From NCBI GenBank assembly GCA_013365365.1, contig JABVXU010000363.1, forward strand, positions 1 through 55,562: a DNA stretch of 55,562 bases, written 5' to 3'. Each line of letters opens with the position of its first letter. Position 1 is the first letter of the stretch. Under the pieces are notes generated by a model that was given only the letters and a program-made list of their open reading frames with translations, made no database searches and had not been told where the DNA came from. Of the stretch, positions 52,050-55,562 are shown piece by piece. The stretch is from Cruorifilaria tuberocauda (Eukaryota; Nematoda; Chromadorea; Rhabditida; Onchocercidae). Position numbers and translations under genes: made by a program.

Positions 52050-52387
52050 AATTCATGAATGTCTGCGTGTCTATATCAATGTCTGTGTCTGTGTGTGTAT
52101 GCACATATGTGTGTGTGTCTGTCTGTATACATATGTGTATATTGTGTCTGTGTGTCTATCTTATGTGTGTACACATTTCTGTGTGTCCGTGTGTGTGTGT
52201 GTACATATGTGTATGTGTATGTGCGTATGTGTATGTGTGTATGTGTATGTGTATGTGTGTATGTGTATGTATGTGTGTGTGTATGTGTATGTATGTGTGT
52301 TTATGTGTGTATCTGTGTACACGTGTGTGTCCGTGTGTGTGTGTGTGCGTGCGTGTATGTATCTGTGTACACGTGTGTGTCTGTATA

Positions 52388-52432
<45 letters not shown>

Positions 52433-52436
52433 CTGT
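52050..52436. repeat. long (TG)n/(GTGTAT)n microsatellite
   Basis: About 390 bp of TG-based repeat, purest at 52,394-52,428, with TGTGTATGTGTATGTGTGTA higher-order units and CACGTGTGTGTC inserts. Cys/Val and His/Thr open frames in several frames on both strands are artefacts of the repeat. Alternating purine-pyrimidine of this length can adopt Z-DNA. Confidence 0.95.
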
Positions 52437-52784
52437 AATTCCCTCTTTTCTATTTTTTACAATTCTATTAAAATTAATATTCTCATCCATTAATGATTAA
52501 TCTCTTTTTAAATTAATGAATATGCAATTGTGATCAGTGATTCACTATCAGTGATTATCACTGATTATCATTGATATCAAAAATTTAAAAAAAATGAATG
52601 AGAAAATTCAATAAAGAATAAATAAGGCAAAAAAAGCATGAGAATATGTGAAAGAGAAAAAAAAAAACAAAATCCTACTGAAAATATCGAATCAGAAAAA
52701 AAAAACAATCGCAGTTTAGCTAGCGACATTTTTATAGCTTATAAAAATTTTATGTCAGCTAACATTACGTTGTTTATGTACAAC

Positions 52785-53090
52785 GATTGATTTACACTAA
52801 GCTTAAGATTGATTTCGAAATAACTCAATCAATATTGCCATCAATCAGTACTATTATCAATTTAATTCTTATTTCAACGATAAATATTAAATCTCTAAAG
52901 AAATATCAATCAATACTGCTATCAATTTAATTCCTATTATGTAGGATTGATTTACACTAAGCTTAAGATTGATTTCGAAATAACTCAATCAATATTGCCA
53001 TCAATCAGTACTATTAATTTAATTCTTATTTCAACGATAAATATTAAATCTCTAAAAAAATACCAATCAATACTGTTATCAATTTAATTT
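52785..53090. repeat. two-copy tandem repeat, about 160-bp unit
   Basis: TGATTTACACTAAGCTTAAG, ATTGATTTCGAAATAACTCA, ATCAATATTGCCATCAATCA and AACGATAAATATTAAATCTC occur twice, at 52,790 and 52,948 on. An inner ATCAATACTGYTATCAATTT repeat is also present. Confidence 0.9.
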
Positions 53091-53354
53091 TTTTTTCAAT
53101 GATATTCAATGATATATATTAAGTTTCTAAAAAAAAGTTCATGAGCGTATGGAACAAATATTTATCGAAAAAAAAAATTTGAATTTAATATATTTTATAG
53201 TATATATTCAAAAAATAATTCTAAAAATGAAAAATTATCCAAACAGATTTGCTAAAAAAAAATTATTACAAAATTTTAATTATTTATTTTTTTATCATAC
53301 AATTACAGTTTGATAATATTTCAGAATAAAGGATAGGAAAAAAAAACGAAATTT

Positions 53355-53800
53355 TGACAATTATTAGTATTCCATTTAATTACGTTCAAGTATTTAAGTA
53401 TAAAAATACAACAGAATATAGAGATAGATAATAATATAAACAATATTTTCTATTTTGTATCAAATTAAAGTTAATGGATTTTGAAATTTGAAATTTGTTA
53501 ATTTGATATTCCATTTAATTACATTTAATCATACAGAAATGAAAAATGTAACGAGATTTAATTCGCAAATTATATAAAAAATATTTTCCATTTTTTATCA
53601 AATTAAAGTTAATGAGTTCTGAAATTTGAAATTTGTTAATTTAATATTCTATTTAATTGTGTTTAAGTGTTTAAGTATAGATGAATGAAAAATACAACAG
53701 ATTATAATCGATAAATCATATAAAAAATACTTTCTATTTTTTATCAAATTAAAGTTAATGAATTTTAAAAATTGAAATTTGTTAATATTTTCAAATTAAA
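53355..53800. repeat. three-copy tandem repeat, about 145-bp unit
   Basis: ATTCCATTTAATTACGTTYA, TTTTCTATTTTGTATCAAAT, TAAAGTTAATGGATTTTGAA and ATTTGAAATTTGTTAATTTG recur three times, starting near 53,368, 53,508 and 53,645, with base changes and small indels. Confidence 0.85.
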
Positions 53801-54084
53801 ATGAAAACTATGAATGTAAACAGCGATATATTACACATATTAGATCAGGTATCATTTTCTATAACTCCACGTACGCTTAATTTACTTTCTGGAATAACCT
53901 AAGAACACGTAATTGATTAAATACAAAGTATTGATTAAATATTATTTCAGTATTAATCATTAATATCATCCTAATCTTAATTATTGATAAACATCAAATA
54001 CTAAACATATGACGCTGCGCTACTTTTTACAACCGAGAAAATTTGAGACTGAGAGATGGTTAGGTAGTAATTACTCTTACGTTT

Positions 54085-54530
54085 AATTATTCAACGCCAT
54101 GTCTAACGATTGATGGTAGAGAAATGAAAATTAAATTTAAGCTTAAAATTGTTGATTGATTTCGTTGCACTTAATTGTTATGTTCAAATTTTAGCTAATT
54201 TATCAAAGATCACAAGAAATTTTGTTCTGTTAAACTTCCTGTTACGTAATCATTTACGAAAGAGAAATGGTAAATTAAGTTTAAGCTTAGAATTATCGAT
54301 TGATTGATTTCGTTGTGCTTAATTTTTACGTTCAAATTTTAGCTAATTTATCAAAATGTGAAATTTGTTTAACCCTTTGTAATATAACGATTTACGAAAG
54401 AGAAATGATAAATTAAGTTTAAGCTTAGAGTTATTTTGATCGATTTAGTTGCAGTTAATTTTTATGTTCAAATTTTAGCTAATTTATTAAAAATCACAAG
54501 AAATTTGTTTAACTTCCCGTTACATAATGA
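54085..54530. repeat. three- to four-copy tandem repeat, about 130-170-bp unit
   Basis: ACGAAAGAGAAATGRTAAAT, TAAGTTTAAGCTTAGAATTA, GATTGATTTCGTTGCACTTA and TTCAAATTTTAGCTAATTTA recur near 54,117, 54,255, 54,390 and, decayed, 54,535. The AAGCTTA...GATTGATTTCG core recalls the unit at 52,785-53,090. Confidence 0.85.
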
Positions 54531-55039
54531 TGATTTATGGAAGAAAATACCGAAGAAATACGAAATGCTATATTAATATTAAACATTGAATTATTGATTG
54601 ATTTTTGTCGCCTAGAAAATAATTTTATTTATGACATAAATAAATGGAAAATGTAAAGTATTTAATAATAGCTAAAAAATCGATAAGGTTGCTTCATTTT
54701 TGTAAGACTTAGATTTAGAACTTTTAGATATTTTCATAAAAATATCTGTTGAAAATTAATTAAAATTTTCAACAAATTTAAAACAATTTTTTCTTAGAAG
54801 GTAAAAAGGTCAAATTTTTAAATTCATTTTATCATTTTTCCACCATCAAACATTTGCTTTCTTTTTTGATGATAATAAAGAAAGAAATAAATAGATAAGT
54901 ACATGCAAATAAATATATGACTAAGAGAAGAATTAGCTGTAAAAATATTTCGTTCTTTCGTCTTCTTTTTTCGATCTGATCAAAATTAAGTATTAAAGTT
55001 CGAATCGATTAGAAATATTTTTTCGCTTACTATTGTTAT

Positions 55040-55562
55040 GTTTATTTGAATGATATTATTGTTTTAGTGATATTGCATTTTCTGTTATTGATAATAAATT
55101 ATTTATTATTGTAATTATTATTATCATTCGTGTTGTTATCGTCACTACCATCATCAGCATAATCGTTATCATACTACCATTATCATGACCGTAATCATTA
55201 CTTTTATCACTGTAACTTGTTATTGTCACTTATTTTTATTGTCATAATAACAGTAATAATAATTATTATCATAATAACAATAATAACAATAATAATTATT
55301 ATTATTATTGTTATTATTATCATTATTATTATTATCAAAATATCAATAGATTGTTGATAATTATTCACTGCCATTATGATTATTAATTTTTATTATTATT
55401 AATATTATTGATTGTTATCATTTATCATTATTATTAATTATTATATTATTTTTTATTGCTATTGTTAATATTATTATCGTTATTATTTTTTATTATTAGC
55501 ATTATTATTATTATTTATTATTATATTTATTATTATTATTATTCATTATTATTATTTATTAT
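55040..55562. repeat. TTA/ATC trinucleotide array running off the right edge
   Basis: Interrupted TTATTATTATTATCATTATT repeats occupy the last 500 bases, with mirror segments (AATAATAATTATTATCATAA). The same motif class appears at 7140-7400 and 18,693-19,030. No gene is visible. Confidence 0.9.

Larger units (their letters stand above)
45322..55562. other. region upstream of DOP1, no confident gene
   Basis: The part at 45.3-46.4 kb is less A/T-biased and may contain DOP1 promoter or 5' UTR sequence. From about 47 kb the DNA is A/T-rich with homopolymer runs and the tandem repeats listed separately. Short stretches of better composition (45,680-46,040; 47,880-48,000; 51,550-51,680) contain no open frame I can assign. 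No tRNA, rRNA or transposase signature was seen. Confidence 0.55.

Noticed and set aside
51986..52493. Three overlapping plus-strand Cys/Val-rich open frames of 135-150 aa and a His/Thr-rich frame on the other strand
   Set aside because: All arise from the TG microsatellite, in which every frame is open; there is no splice, start or family support.
1..55562. Search for a previously unknown multi-gene or defence-like system, CRISPR array or mobile element
   Set aside because: The coding content resolves into three known animal gene families; no regular spacer array, transposase, reverse transcriptase or paired terminal repeats were seen.

Overview
The window is eukaryotic. It is very A/T-rich, full of micro- and minisatellites, and carries three multi-exon protein genes, all on the minus strand. 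Introns mostly end in (T)TTTCAG or TTTTAG and start with GTAAGT- or GTATGT-like donors. The proteins resemble nematode versions (PAD-1-type DOP1, a CATP-type Na+/K+-ATPase relative, an inversin/NPHP-2 protein). I infer a nematode, perhaps of clade III (filaria/ascarid-like). No rRNA, tRNA, CRISPR array or intact transposon was recognised.

Layout, left to right: (1) About 1-7116: 5' two-fifths of a P2C P-type ATPase, entering from the left edge and read right to left, with seven visible exons and repeat-stuffed introns. (2) About 7.1-15.7 kb: no convincing gene; a chain of tandem repeats, a 189-bp higher-order satellite and purine/pyrimidine tracts. (3) 15,744-22,956: ten exons of an inversin-like ankyrin-repeat/IQ protein (model of 597 aa). 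(4) 23.0-26.6 kb: intergenic. (5) 26,567-45,311: the complete gene for the giant trafficking protein DOP1/PAD-1. I joined 51 exons in one frame from ATG to TAA (7,509 nt, 2,502 aa), close to the size I recall for the family. (6) 45.3-55.6 kb: upstream of DOP1; one possible 5' exon, then low-complexity DNA ending in a trinucleotide array that runs off the edge.

The genes do not form an obvious pathway: ion-pump family, ciliary inversin compartment, and endosome/Golgi lipid and vesicle traffic. Intervals of several kb argue against a tight operon. The most interesting points are the altered catalytic motifs of the ATPase (PEGL to PQGL, TGES to TGDK, phosphorylation motif DKTGT intact), two independent decayed duplications of exon fragments inside introns (ATPase and DOP1), a repeat family present in opposite orientations 8 kb apart, the short C-terminus of the inversin homologue, and a change of base composition at about 24.7 kb. 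I found no wholly unknown multi-gene system. Exon boundaries were set by eye from splice motifs, phase continuity and remembered family alignments.
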